From NCBI RefSeq assembly GCF_002906255.1, contig NZ_POTC01000022.1:1-51698 (forward strand): a stretch of 51,698 bases of DNA. Reading direction: 5' to 3'. Under the pieces are notes generated by a model. That model did no database searches. It saw only the letters and a program-made list of their open reading frames with translations, and was not told the origin of the DNA. The position numbers were made by a program, and so were the translations under genes. Shown piece after piece: positions 25,161 through 33,821 of this stretch; positions within the stretch are counted from its first letter, which is position 1; each line of letters opens with the position of its first letter. The stretch is from Novacetimonas maltaceti. GTDB lineage: Bacteria; Pseudomonadota; Alphaproteobacteria; Acetobacterales; Acetobacteraceae.

Positions 25161-25859
25161 GTGGCTGACGACATCTTCAGGGAAGTCGATGAGGAAATGC
25201 GCGCCGAGCGGCTGCGCGCACTGGCGCGGCGCTACATGATGCTGGCTGGCGTCATTGTCGTGGCCATCTGCATCGGTGGCGGGGCATGGCAGTACAACGC
25301 ATGGCGCGTGCAGCAGGCGGACCAGGCCAGCGCCGACGCCTATTTCGCGGCGCTGAAAAATGCGACGGCGGCGCATGCCCCCGATGGGGACGTGACCGCG
25401 CTCAACGCCCAGCAGAAAACCGCGCTGACGCAGCTTGAAACGCTGGAAAAGACCGCCCGTCCGCCGCTGCGCGCGCTGTCGCGCATGGAACGCGCCGCCC
25501 TGCTGGTCAACAGTGGCGACACCACGCAGGCGCTGGCGCTGTGGGCGCAGGTGAACGCGGATCAGGCCGCCGATCCCACCATCAGTTCGCTTGCCGGACT
25601 TTTGTGGGTGCAGCACCAGATCGACACGGCGGATCCCGCGATGCTGCGGTCGCGACTGGCGCTGCTTGACGGGGCGCAGCAGCCGTGGCGTGGCCTTGCG
25701 CTGGAGTGCGAGGCCCTGCTGGACCTGCGCCAGGGGCATGAGGATGATGCCCGCCACCGGCTGGAACGGCTGAGCATGGACATGAACGTGTCTGACGGGG
25801 TGCGCACCCGCGCCGATGGACTGCTGCAGACGCTGGGGACCGGCCATGCCGGCGGATAA
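25161..25859 (+). CDS. YfgM-like tetratricopeptide membrane protein
   Basis: 232 residues, single-pass inner-membrane protein: a cytoplasmic N terminus (ADDIFREVDEEMRAERLRALARRY), one membrane helix (MMLAGVIVVAICIGGGAW, about 26-43) and a periplasmic helical-repeat domain. YfgM family members associate with SecYEG and periplasmic chaperones. The GTG start at 25161 matches the conserved MADDI-like N terminus; the longer frame to 25011 overlaps the promoter. The order yfgM-bamB-der is widely conserved and supports the call. Confidence 0.85.
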   Translation: MADDIFREVDEEMRAERLRALARRYMMLAGVIVVAICIGGGAWQYNAWRVQQADQASADAYFAALKNATAAHAPDGDVTALNAQQKTALTQLETLEKTARPPLRALSRMERAALLVNSGDTTQALALWAQVNADQAADPTISSLAGLLWVQHQIDTADPAMLRSRLALLDGAQQPWRGLALECEALLDLRQGHEDDARHRLERLSMDMNVSDGVRTRADGLLQTLGTGHAGG

Positions 25860-25908
25860 GGTGTCCCCCGGCATGGTACGCTCCCCCCACCCGACAGGCA
25901 TGAACGCA

Positions 25909-27279
25909 ATGAAAAAGACCCTGACCCGCCGCCGTACCCTGCTCGGGGCGGCGCTTCTGCCGCTGCTTGCGGAATGTACCGGCGGGACGCAGAAGAAAAA
26001 GCCGCTGCTGATCGGGCGACGGACGGATGTGCTCAGCACCGGGGCGGGCCTTACGGTCGATACGGACGAAACCGCCGCCGTGACGGTGCCCGCCGCGACA
26101 CCGGTCAGCGCATGGCCGCAGCCGGGACTGACGTCGGGGCATGGGGGTGTGAACGTCGCATGGGCCGGCAACATGCAGCACCAGTGGAGCCACCGGATCG
26201 GCGCGGGCAATTCGGAACCTGAATTCCTGTCCTATGTCGCGCTGGGCAAGTCGGGGCGCGGCATGATCCAGTCGCCACCCGTGGTCCAGAACGGGCGGCT
26301 GTATGTGGCGGACGCGCAGGGCGTCATCCGCGCCTTCACATGGCCCGGCATGCACAAGGTCTGGGAATACAACCCCAAGCCGAAGAAGATGCTGTCGAAC
26401 AACATCGGTGGTGGCCTCACCATTGATGGCGACACGCTGTATGTGGTCGATGGCATCGGGCAGGCGCTGGCGGTGGATGCGCATACCGGCAAGCTGAAAT
26501 GGCGGCTGCAACTGGGGACGCCGGGACGTTCCGCGCCGACCTATGCCAATGGGTGCCTGTTCTTTGGCACCATTGATGAAAAGCTGTTCGCCGTGAATGC
26601 GTCCAATGGCGACATCCTGTGGACCTATACCGCCACGTCGGCCGACACCATCATCGCGGGACAGCCCGCACCCGCCGTGATGGACGGCGTCGTGCTGGCC
26701 GGGTTCGGCTCGGGCGACCTTGTCGCGCTGCGCGCCGAAGGCGGCGAGGTGGTGTGGGCCGATACGCTGGCCAGTTCCAACGGGCAGGGGGCGCTGATCG
26801 ATTTTTCCTGCGTGCATGGCATGCCGGTCATCAGCAACGGCACGGCATACGCCATCAGCACCGGCTCTGTCCTTGTCGCGATCGACATGCGTTCGGGGCG
26901 GCGCCTGTGGGAACGCGCGATTTCGGGGCAGAACACTCCCGTTGTGATCGGGGACTGGATCTTCCTCCTGTCGATGGACGAGGAACTGGCCTGCCTTGAC
27001 CGGGAATCTGGACATGTGCGCTGGATCACGCAGCTGCGCCAGTATGAGAACACCACCAAGCAGAAGGGCGGCGTCGTATGGACCGGCCCGCTGCTGGCGG
27101 GGGGGAAGCTTGTGTGCATCTCCAGCCTGCCGCAGAACGGTGTCGTGATCATAGACCCCGCGGTGGGGCACATCATGTCGCTGCATACCCTGCCTGATAT
27201 CGTTACCGTGACCCCGATTGTTGTTGACGGGCTTATGCTCCTGCTCAACAACAGCGGCGGCCTCATGGCCTATAGTTGA
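25909..27279 (+). CDS. BamB-like PQQ-type beta-propeller lipoprotein
   Basis: Likely outer-membrane assembly factor of the BAM complex. 456 residues: a signal sequence after an RRR cluster, then repeated propeller blades (LYVADAQGVIRAF, LYVVDGIGQALAVDAHTGKLKW, LFAVNASNGDILW, VLVAIDMRSGRRLWER, ELACLDRESGHVRW). The expected lipobox reads LLAEC (Cys23) with Glu before the Cys, where Gly, Ala or Ser is normal, so lipidation is uncertain. ATG 25909 is used; ATG 25900 is an alternative. The upstream gene is YfgM-like and der follows 13 bases after the stop, the conserved setting. Confidence 0.85.
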   Translation: MKKTLTRRRTLLGAALLPLLAECTGGTQKKKPLLIGRRTDVLSTGAGLTVDTDETAAVTVPAATPVSAWPQPGLTSGHGGVNVAWAGNMQHQWSHRIGAGNSEPEFLSYVALGKSGRGMIQSPPVVQNGRLYVADAQGVIRAFTWPGMHKVWEYNPKPKKMLSNNIGGGLTIDGDTLYVVDGIGQALAVDAHTGKLKWRLQLGTPGRSAPTYANGCLFFGTIDEKLFAVNASNGDILWTYTATSADTIIAGQPAPAVMDGVVLAGFGSGDLVALRAEGGEVVWADTLASSNGQGALIDFSCVHGMPVISNGTAYAISTGSVLVAIDMRSGRRLWERAISGQNTPVVIGDWIFLLSMDEELACLDRESGHVRWITQLRQYENTTKQKGGVVWTGPLLAGGKLVCISSLPQNGVVIIDPAVGHIMSLHTLPDIVTVTPIVVDGLMLLLNNSGGLMAYS

Positions 27280-27292
27280 GAAAGTTCCAGTC

Positions 27293-28708
27293 GTGACCTC
27301 ATCATTCCCGTCCGATCCGGGGCACGACCTGCCCGTCGTGGTCATCGCCGGCCGCCCCAATGTGGGCAAGTCGACGATCTTCAACCGTCTGGTCGGCCGC
27401 CGTCAGGCGCTGGTCGCGGACACGCCCGGCGTCACCCGTGACCGCAAGGAGAGCGAGACCACCGTGCGTGGCCGCCGTATCCGCCTGATTGACACGGCCG
27501 GGCTGGAGGAAGCCGCCCCCGACACGTTGTTCGGGCGCATGCGTGCGTCGTCCGAATCCGCCGTGGCGATGGCGGACCTCGTGCTGTTCTGCATAGACGC
27601 GCGCGCGGGCATCACGCCCGCAGACGAACATTTCGCGGCATGGTTGCGCAGGCAGGGCCGTCCGGTCCTCGTCCTTGCAAACAAGGCGGAGGGGCGGCAG
27701 GGCGCCGCCGCCGCGATGGAGGCATTCTCCCTCGGGCTGGGCGCGCCGCTTGCGATCTCTGCCGAGCATGGCGAAGGCCTTGCCGACCTGATGGGCGAAA
27801 TCGCCGACCGTATCCCCGACGGCCCGACACAGCCGCGCCGCCCGTCCCGGCGCGAACGGGCCGAGGGCGAGGATGAGGAGGATATCCGTCCGCCCGGTCC
27901 GCTGCGCCTTGCCATCGTGGGACGGCCGAACGCGGGCAAGTCCACGCTGCTCAACCGCCTGCTGGGCGAGGAACGGATGATCACCGGCCCCGAACCGGGG
28001 CTGACACGGGATTCGGTGTCCGTCATGCTGCATGACGACGAAGGTCCGATCCAGCTTGTCGATACCGCCGGGCTGCGACGCAAGGCCCGCATTGACGAGA
28101 CGATGGAGAAGATGTCCGTCTCCGCCTCCATCGAGGCGCTGAAGATGGCCGAAGTCGTCATCCTCGCGCTTGATGCGACGCTCGGCGTGCATGAGCAGGA
28201 CCTCCAGATCGCCCGCCTGATCGAGCGTGAGGGGCGGTGCTGTGTCCTTGCGCTGAACAAGTGGGACGCGGTGGAGGATCGCAACGCCACCCGGCAGGCC
28301 ATCCGTGACCGTATCGAGACATCCCTCAGCCAGATGAAGGGCATTCCCGTCGTGGCGTTTTCCGCCCTGACCGGGGCCGGGGTCAACAAGCTGCTGCCGA
28401 CCGTGCGCCGTGCCTATGATGTCTGGAACCGCCGTGTGCCGACGGGGGAACTGAACCGCTGGTTCGAAATGATGGTTTCGCGCCATCCGCCGCCGCTGGT
28501 GCAGGGACGGCGGCTGAAGCTGCGCTATATCACGCAGGCCAAGTCGCGGCCGCCGACCTTCATCCTGTTCGGCACCCGGACCGACCAGATGCCCGAGGAT
28601 TACCAGCGTTACCTGGTCAATGGCCTGCGCGAGGCGTTCGACCTGCCGGGCACGCCGATCCGCCTGCTGCTGCGCGGTTCGCAAAATCCTTACGCGCCGA
28701 CGAAATGA
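27293..28708 (+). CDS. der: Ribosome biogenesis GTPase Der (EngA)
   Basis: Essential tandem GTPase acting in 50S subunit maturation. 471 residues with two G domains: G1 GRPNVGKST, G3 DTAG and a divergent G4 (ANKAEG) in the first; G1 GRPNAGKST, G3 DTAG and G4 NKWD in the second. A KH-like C-terminal domain follows (RFEM-like ELNRWFEMMVSRHPPP; KLRYITQAKSRPPTF). The linker between G domains is acidic and Arg-rich (RRERAEGEDEED). The GTG at 27293 is the start where homology begins; frames from 27218 overlap bamB. Last gene of the operon. Confidence 0.95.
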   Translation: MTSSFPSDPGHDLPVVVIAGRPNVGKSTIFNRLVGRRQALVADTPGVTRDRKESETTVRGRRIRLIDTAGLEEAAPDTLFGRMRASSESAVAMADLVLFCIDARAGITPADEHFAAWLRRQGRPVLVLANKAEGRQGAAAAMEAFSLGLGAPLAISAEHGEGLADLMGEIADRIPDGPTQPRRPSRRERAEGEDEEDIRPPGPLRLAIVGRPNAGKSTLLNRLLGEERMITGPEPGLTRDSVSVMLHDDEGPIQLVDTAGLRRKARIDETMEKMSVSASIEALKMAEVVILALDATLGVHEQDLQIARLIEREGRCCVLALNKWDAVEDRNATRQAIRDRIETSLSQMKGIPVVAFSALTGAGVNKLLPTVRRAYDVWNRRVPTGELNRWFEMMVSRHPPPLVQGRRLKLRYITQAKSRPPTFILFGTRTDQMPEDYQRYLVNGLREAFDLPGTPIRLLLRGSQNPYAPTK

Positions 28709-28726
28709 CACTCTGAGCCAGAGGTA

Positions 28727-28803
28727 AAAGTTTTTGGACGCCGCCTTTTTTGAAAAGGCGGCGTTCTTTGAAGCTTTTTGAAAAAAGCTTCACCAAAAAC
28801 TTT
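28727..28803. repeat. Intact three-way-junction intergenic repeat
   Basis: Outer stem AAAGTTTTTGG (28727-28737) with CCAAAAACTTT (28793-28803). Inside are hairpin 1, CGCCGCCTTTT (28739-28749) with AAAAGGCGGCG (28753-28763), and hairpin 2, GAAGCTTTTT (28770-28779) with AAAAAGCTTC (28782-28791). The 77-nt unit folds as a cloverleaf-like junction. It sits between convergent der and gntP, where it can serve both as terminator. A truncated relative is at 20309-20361. Confidence 0.85.
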
Positions 28804-28822
28804 CTTATGATTCTGCGGTATG

Positions 28823-30169
28823 TCAGGCAACCAGTGACGCCAGCAGCGTAAACAGCAGTCCCAGCACGGCGATCAGGGTTTCCACGACCGACCATGTGCG
28901 GATGGTCTGCCCCACCGTCAGGCCCAGATATTCCTTGATCTGCCAGAACCCCGCATCATTGAGCGGGCCAAGGGCGACCGACCCCGCGCCCGTGACGATG
29001 ACCATCAGTTCGGGCGAGACCCCGTGCGCATGCAGCAGGATCGGCCCCACGATTCCCGAAGCCGTGCTCATCGCCACGGTGGCGGATCCTGTGGCGACGC
29101 GCACCACGACCGCCAGCAGCCACGCCAGCACCAGCAGAGGCACATGCGCGCCCAGCGCCAGCGTGGTGATGGCCGATGAAATCCCGCTATCGACCAGTTC
29201 GCGCCCGAACCCGCCACCCGCGCCGACCAGCAGCATGATCAGCGCGGTCGGGCCAAGGCACTCATTGGTGAATTTCAGGATGGTCGCGCGTGAAAAGCCC
29301 CGCGCGATTCCCAACACGTAAAACGACAGCACTGTCGCGACGGCCAGTGCGATGTCGGTATTGCCGATGAAATGCAGGAAACCGTTGGCCGTCCCGCCCG
29401 GATGTGACAGCAGGTCCGCCATTGATCCCACCAGCATCAGCAGGACCGGGCACAGGATCGAAAATACCGTGGTCAGGAACGGTGGCAGGTTCGTGGGGGC
29501 CTTGTCGGTGACGAACTGGCTGGCAAGCGCCGCCTCGTCCGTCGGTCCGATCCGTGGGGCGATGAACCGGGCATAGACGGGGCCGGCTAGGGCCGCGACC
29601 GGTGTTCCGATCACGGCGCCCCACAGGATGGTGCGGCCCGTATCCGCGTGATAGGCCGCCAGCGCCAGCAGCGTTGCGGGATGGGGCGGGATCATCGCAT
29701 GGGTAACCGACAGCGCCGCCCCCATGGGGAGCGCCACCATCAGCAGCGGTGTCTGCGTGCGTCGCGCAAGGGTGAAGGCCAGCGGGATGAGCAGGACGAA
29801 CCCGACCTCGAAAAAGACCGGGAGGCCGACCAGAAGGCCGATGACCATCATGGCCCAACTGACGCGGCGCGGGCCGGTGATGCGGGTGATGGTCAGGGCG
29901 ATCTGGTCCGCGCCGCCGGATTCCGCCAGCATCTTGCCCAGCATCGTGCCCAGCGCGATGACGGTGGCGACATGGCCAAGCACCTTGCCCGCGCCTTCCT
30001 CGAAGGAGGAAATGGCCTTTTGCGGCGGCATGCCCGCGCATAGTGCAAGCAGTACCGACACGCCGAACAGCACGATGAACGGATTGATCCTGCAACGCCC
30101 GATCAGCACGACCACGGCGAGTATGGCCATGGTGGCCAGGGTAACGGCAATGAAAGGGGACATCATCAC
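28823..30169 (-). CDS. GntP-family gluconate/organic-acid permease
   Basis: Proton-coupled transporter of the GntP family; gluconate is the commonest substrate. 448 residues with about 12 hydrophobic helices and family segments ITRITGPRRVSWAMMVIGLLVGLPVFFEVGFVLLIPL, HAMIPPHPATLLAL, GAGGGFGRELVDSG, TGSATVAMSTASGIVGPI and GPLNDAGFWQIKEY. GTG 30169, ATG 30166 and ATG 30163 are contiguous possible starts. No gluconate kinase is adjacent. Periplasmic glucose oxidation by the Gcd encoded at 9.6-12 kb would supply gluconate. Confidence 0.92.
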   Translation of the reverse strand: MMMSPFIAVTLATMAILAVVVLIGRCRINPFIVLFGVSVLLALCAGMPPQKAISSFEEGAGKVLGHVATVIALGTMLGKMLAESGGADQIALTITRITGPRRVSWAMMVIGLLVGLPVFFEVGFVLLIPLAFTLARRTQTPLLMVALPMGAALSVTHAMIPPHPATLLALAAYHADTGRTILWGAVIGTPVAALAGPVYARFIAPRIGPTDEAALASQFVTDKAPTNLPPFLTTVFSILCPVLLMLVGSMADLLSHPGGTANGFLHFIGNTDIALAVATVLSFYVLGIARGFSRATILKFTNECLGPTALIMLLVGAGGGFGRELVDSGISSAITTLALGAHVPLLVLAWLLAVVVRVATGSATVAMSTASGIVGPILLHAHGVSPELMVIVTGAGSVALGPLNDAGFWQIKEYLGLTVGQTIRTWSVVETLIAVLGLLFTLLASLVA

Positions 30170-30256
30170 ATCTGGAAAATTATTATTGTCGGGTGATCTG
30201 TCGCGACATGTGCCGCATGCGGAGGCGGAAGGCGATCATGGAACACGACCATGGCA

Positions 30257-30273
30257 TAACATGGGCGATGTTA
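30257..30273. promoter_or_regulatory. Palindrome between two sugar-transport genes
   Basis: TAACAT (30257-30262) and ATGTTA (30268-30273) with a 5-nt spacer, in the 307-base gap between divergent gntP and the sugar transporter. Two more inverted repeats occur here: GGAAAA/TTTTCC (30318-30337) and ATGAAAG/CTTTCAT (30428-30450). No gene is seen in the gap. The first site resembles half-sites of LacI-type gluconate repressors, but with reversed arm order. Confidence 0.35.
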
Positions 30274-30476
30274 CGCACGACGCGGCGGTACGGTGTCCCC
30301 GTGTCGGGATGGTGACTGGAAAAATAAATCCTTTTCCATAAGCTGCCCGGACATGCCCGACATGGGGAGACATCCGTGTGGCGGTAGCATCGCGAGCAAT
30401 GACAACAGTTGCAAATAACAAGACAGAATGAAAGACGCCCGCGCTTTCATCATAAGAACCGGATAAGGAAACTGTC

Positions 30477-31898
30477 ATGTCGTCACTTCAGCCCCCGGAA
30501 CCGGTAACACGGCAGGAGGGGGCGCAGGCCTCTTCCGAATTCCTGGCCCGTTCCGTGGGTGTCAGCCTTCTGGCGGCCCTTGCCGGACTGATGTTCGGCC
30601 TTGATACGGGGGTCATCGCCGGTGCCCTGACCTTCATCGGCGATGAATTCCATGCCTCGGCACAGATGCAGGAATGGATCGTCTCCTCCATGATGGCGGC
30701 TGCCGCCGTGGGGTCGATCGTGGCGGGGAACCTTTCGTTCCGTTTCGGACGGCGCAGGGCGCTGATGGGGGCAGCGATCCTGTTCCTTGCCGGGTCGATC
30801 ACCTGCGCGCTGGCGCCGTCCGTCTTGGTGCTGGTCATCGGCCGCGTCTTCCTGGGCCTTGCGGTCGGGATCGCGGCATTTACCGCGCCGCTCTATATTT
30901 CCGAGGTGGCGATGGAATCCGCGCGCGGGTCGCTGATTTCATGTTACCAGCTGATGATGACGCTGGGCATCTTCCTTGCCTATGTCGTGGACAGTTTCCT
31001 GTCCTATGGCGGGCACTGGCGGTGGATGCTGGGACTTATGACGCTGCCGGCGGTGGTGTTCTGCATCGGGTGCCTGTTCCTTCCCGACAGCCCGCGCTGG
31101 CTGATGATGCGTGGCGATACGCGCCATGCGCGCCTTGTCATGCGCTACCTGCGTTCCAGCCCGCAGGAGGCGGATCGTGAAATCGACGACATCGCCACGG
31201 AACTGAAGAAGGAACACGGCAATGTGTGGACCTTCTTTCGCACCAATCCCAATTTCCGCCGCTCCGTCGGGCTGGGGATGCTGCTGCAGGTGATGCAGCA
31301 ACTGACGGGCATCAACGTGCTGATGTATTACGCGCCCAAGGTGTTTCAGGCCGCGCATTTCGGGGTCGCGGCCGCCACCTGGTCCACGGCCATCATCGGG
31401 CTGGTGAACATGGCGGCGACGGGGCTTGCGATCCTGTTCATCGACCGCTGGGGGCGCCGGCCGCTGCTGCTGCTGAGTTGCGTCGTCATGACGCTGAGCA
31501 TGGCGGTCGCGGGCGCGCTGGTGGCGATGGGGGCCTCGACCCTGCCGCAGGAAATCGGGATGGTGGTGGCGCTTTTGCTGTTCGTCGCGGGATTCGCCAT
31601 GGGGGCGGGGCCGCTGGTGTGGACGCTGTGTTCGGAAATACAGCCGCTGCGCGGGCGTGATTTCGGCATCGCATGTTCGACATTCACGAACTGGGCCGCC
31701 AACTGGCTGATCAGCAACACGTTCCTCTCGGTCCTCGAGATGCTGGGGGAGGCGCGGACCTTCTGGCTTTTCGCGCTGATGAACGCGATATTCATCGTCA
31801 TTACCCTTGGCTTCGTGCCAGAGACCAAAGGTGTTTCCCTCGAGGCGATCGAGGATCACCTGATGAAGGGGCGCAGGCTGCGTGACCTTGGTCGCTGA
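30477..31898 (+). CDS. MFS sugar:proton symporter (GalP/XylE type)
   Basis: Sugar porter family, 12 membrane helices, 473 residues. Signatures: GLDTGVIAGAL in helix 1, the RFGRRRAL loop between helices 2 and 3, PLYISEVAMESARG after helix 4, LFLPDSPRWLMMRG after helix 6, QQLTGINVLMYYAP in helix 7, DRWGRRPL between helices 8 and 9, and the C-terminal VPETKG. These identify a hexose or pentose symporter; the exact sugar is unknown. The start ATG follows AAGGAAACTGTC. Divergent from gntP. Confidence 0.93.
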   Translation: MSSLQPPEPVTRQEGAQASSEFLARSVGVSLLAALAGLMFGLDTGVIAGALTFIGDEFHASAQMQEWIVSSMMAAAAVGSIVAGNLSFRFGRRRALMGAAILFLAGSITCALAPSVLVLVIGRVFLGLAVGIAAFTAPLYISEVAMESARGSLISCYQLMMTLGIFLAYVVDSFLSYGGHWRWMLGLMTLPAVVFCIGCLFLPDSPRWLMMRGDTRHARLVMRYLRSSPQEADREIDDIATELKKEHGNVWTFFRTNPNFRRSVGLGMLLQVMQQLTGINVLMYYAPKVFQAAHFGVAAATWSTAIIGLVNMAATGLAILFIDRWGRRPLLLLSCVVMTLSMAVAGALVAMGASTLPQEIGMVVALLLFVAGFAMGAGPLVWTLCSEIQPLRGRDFGIACSTFTNWAANWLISNTFLSVLEMLGEARTFWLFALMNAIFIVITLGFVPETKGVSLEAIEDHLMKGRRLRDLGR

Positions 31899-31946
31899 TG
31901 CCGGTTGCCGGGGGAGTGTTGACCCAATGGCGGAATTGCAGGTTTC

Positions 31947-32690
31947 ATGATTATCCGGACTGACGAAACATTCGATATCGACACGCCCTCAGGCCGGATG
32001 CGCCTGCATGTCTTCCGCCCCGTGGCGGAGGGCCGATACCCCGGCATTGTCCTGTTTTCCGAGATCTATCAGGTCACGGCCCCCATCCGCAGGCTTGCGG
32101 CCATGGTGGCGGGGCAGGGATATGTCGTCGCGGTGCCTGAGGTATACCATGAATATGAACCCGCGGGCACGGTGCTGGCCTATGACAGGGCGGGCACGGA
32201 TCGGGGTAATGAGCTGAAATATACCAAGCCGCTTGCGGCCTATGACCATGATGCCCGCGCCGCGGTGTCGTGGCTGGTGGATGACTGCACGGCCTGTTCC
32301 GGGCAGGTTGGCACGCTGGGTGTCTGCCTTGGCGGGCATCTGGCGTTTCGTGCCGCGTTCGATGCGCGCGTGCGGGCGGCGGCATGCTTCTATGCCACCG
32401 ATATCCACTGTGCCTCCCTTGGGGCGGGGAAGCATGATGATACGCTTGAACGCATGTCCGGAATCGGTGGGGAGGTGATGATGGTCTGGGGGCGTCAGGA
32501 CCCGCATGTCCCGTTTGCCGGCCGGCAGTTGATCCGTGAGCGGATGGAGCAGGCCGGGCTACGGTACGAGTGGCATGAGTTCAATGCGCAGCATGCCTTC
32601 CTGCGTGATGAGGGGCCACGTTACGACGCGGCGCTGTTCCTGCAGTCCATGGACATGGCCAGGGCGCTGTTCCATCGCAACCTGACATGA
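31947..32690 (+). CDS. Dienelactone hydrolase family protein
   Basis: Cytoplasmic alpha/beta hydrolase, 247 residues. Catalytic triad as in dienelactone hydrolase: Cys127 in GVCLGGH, Asp185 in GRQDPHVP and His216 in NAQHAF. Conserved FSEIYQ near residue 38. The family opens enol-lactones but is broad, and no aromatic degradation genes are nearby, so the substrate is unknown. Separated from the transporter by 48 bases and possibly co-transcribed. Confidence 0.88.
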   Translation: MIIRTDETFDIDTPSGRMRLHVFRPVAEGRYPGIVLFSEIYQVTAPIRRLAAMVAGQGYVVAVPEVYHEYEPAGTVLAYDRAGTDRGNELKYTKPLAAYDHDARAAVSWLVDDCTACSGQVGTLGVCLGGHLAFRAAFDARVRAAACFYATDIHCASLGAGKHDDTLERMSGIGGEVMMVWGRQDPHVPFAGRQLIRERMEQAGLRYEWHEFNAQHAFLRDEGPRYDAALFLQSMDMARALFHRNLT

Positions 32691-32698
32691 TGATGACA

Positions 32699-32724
32699 GG
32701 GCGGGGGAACATGTTTCCCCGCCC
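32699..32724. terminator. Bidirectional terminator between DLH gene and ubiA
   Basis: GGGCGGGG (32699-32706) with CCCCGCCC (32717-32724), extended by G-U and A-T pairs to an 11-bp stem with a 4-nt loop. Located between convergent stops, 8 bases from each side. Confidence 0.7.
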
Positions 32725-32732
32725 GCAGCGGT

Positions 32733-33659
32733 TCAGGGCGCGCCGCGCGTCAGAAGTCCGGCCACCAGCACCAGTGCGACGGCAAGGCCCGTTTCACGGT
32801 TGAAGCGGAACAGGCGCAGGCATTGCGGTGCGTCATGTTCGTCCAGGCGCATGACCTGCCATGCCAGCAGGGCGGCCGGCAGCGGCAGCCCCGCCCAGAA
32901 CCCCAGCCCCTGATGCGACAGGGCACCTGCCGCCGCAATCCCCACGAGTGCCAGCGCGTAACACGTCCCGACGAATCCACGCGCCCGGTTCACCATCAGG
33001 CGCGAGGTGGATTTCACCCCGATCCGGGCATCGTCTTCCATGTCCTGAAAGCCGTAGATCGTATCGAACCCCAGTTGCCAGACGATGGTGGCGGCATAGA
33101 GCACGCCCTGCGCCATATCGATCCGGTCCGCCGCCGCCGCGTATCCCAGCGGCGCGCCAAACCCGAACGTAAAACCCATGACCAGTTGCGGCCACCACGT
33201 CACCCGCTTGGCCAGAGGATACAGCGCCACGAGCAGGAGCGAGGAGGCGCCGAGCACCCGTGACAGCGGATTGAGGCACATCAGGATATTGAACCCGATC
33301 AGCAGCAGCGCGATCAGGAACAGCCCGGCCTCGCGCATGCGCAGCGCGCCGCTGGCCAGCGGGCGCCCGGCAGTGCGCGCGACCATGCGGTCGATGTCGC
33401 GGTCCCACATGTCATTGACCACGCACCCCGCCGCGCGCATGACGATGCTGCCGATGCCGAACAGCACGATCAGGCGCAGGCGTTCGCGTGGTGCCACGCC
33501 GGCGGGCAGCAGGATGCCCCACACACCCGGCAGGAACAGGAGCCACGTCCCGATGGGCCGGTCGAGGCGCGCAAGCAGCGCATAGGGACGCAGGGGCGCG
33601 GGAAGACGTCCGATCCAGCCGTCAGTACGGATGTCGGTATGCGACGCGGACTGGGTCAC
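32733..33659 (-). CDS. ubiA: 4-hydroxybenzoate polyprenyltransferase
   Basis: Prenylates 4-hydroxybenzoate in ubiquinone synthesis, an inner-membrane enzyme with about eight helices. Landmarks: RLDRPIGTWLLFLPGVWG, the first Asp-rich motif NDMWDRDIDRMVARTAGRPLASG, and the second IYGFQDMEDDARIGVKST. The start is taken as GTG 33659 because GGGAGA lies nine bases upstream; ATG 33692 is in frame without a ribosome-binding site. The frame runs open far beyond, but that is antisense to rsmE. Ubiquinone is the acceptor for Gcd and Ald encoded nearby. Divergent from rsmE. Confidence 0.93.
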   Translation of the reverse strand: MTQSASHTDIRTDGWIGRLPAPLRPYALLARLDRPIGTWLLFLPGVWGILLPAGVAPRERLRLIVLFGIGSIVMRAAGCVVNDMWDRDIDRMVARTAGRPLASGALRMREAGLFLIALLLIGFNILMCLNPLSRVLGASSLLLVALYPLAKRVTWWPQLVMGFTFGFGAPLGYAAAADRIDMAQGVLYAATIVWQLGFDTIYGFQDMEDDARIGVKSTSRLMVNRARGFVGTCYALALVGIAAAGALSHQGLGFWAGLPLPAALLAWQVMRLDEHDAPQCLRLFRFNRETGLAVALVLVAGLLTRGAP

Positions 33660-33821
33660 GACATGTATTCTCCCGGCTGTGCGGCCCGACATGACGATGA
33701 CGCCGGGCGACCTGGCTGCTAATGCGGACACAGATGGGCCGGATGATCGTGCATGGTCAAGTCCGCGCCATGACGTGAACCACGAAGACAGGCGGAAACG
33801 CCACGGAGCGAAGGAAACATC

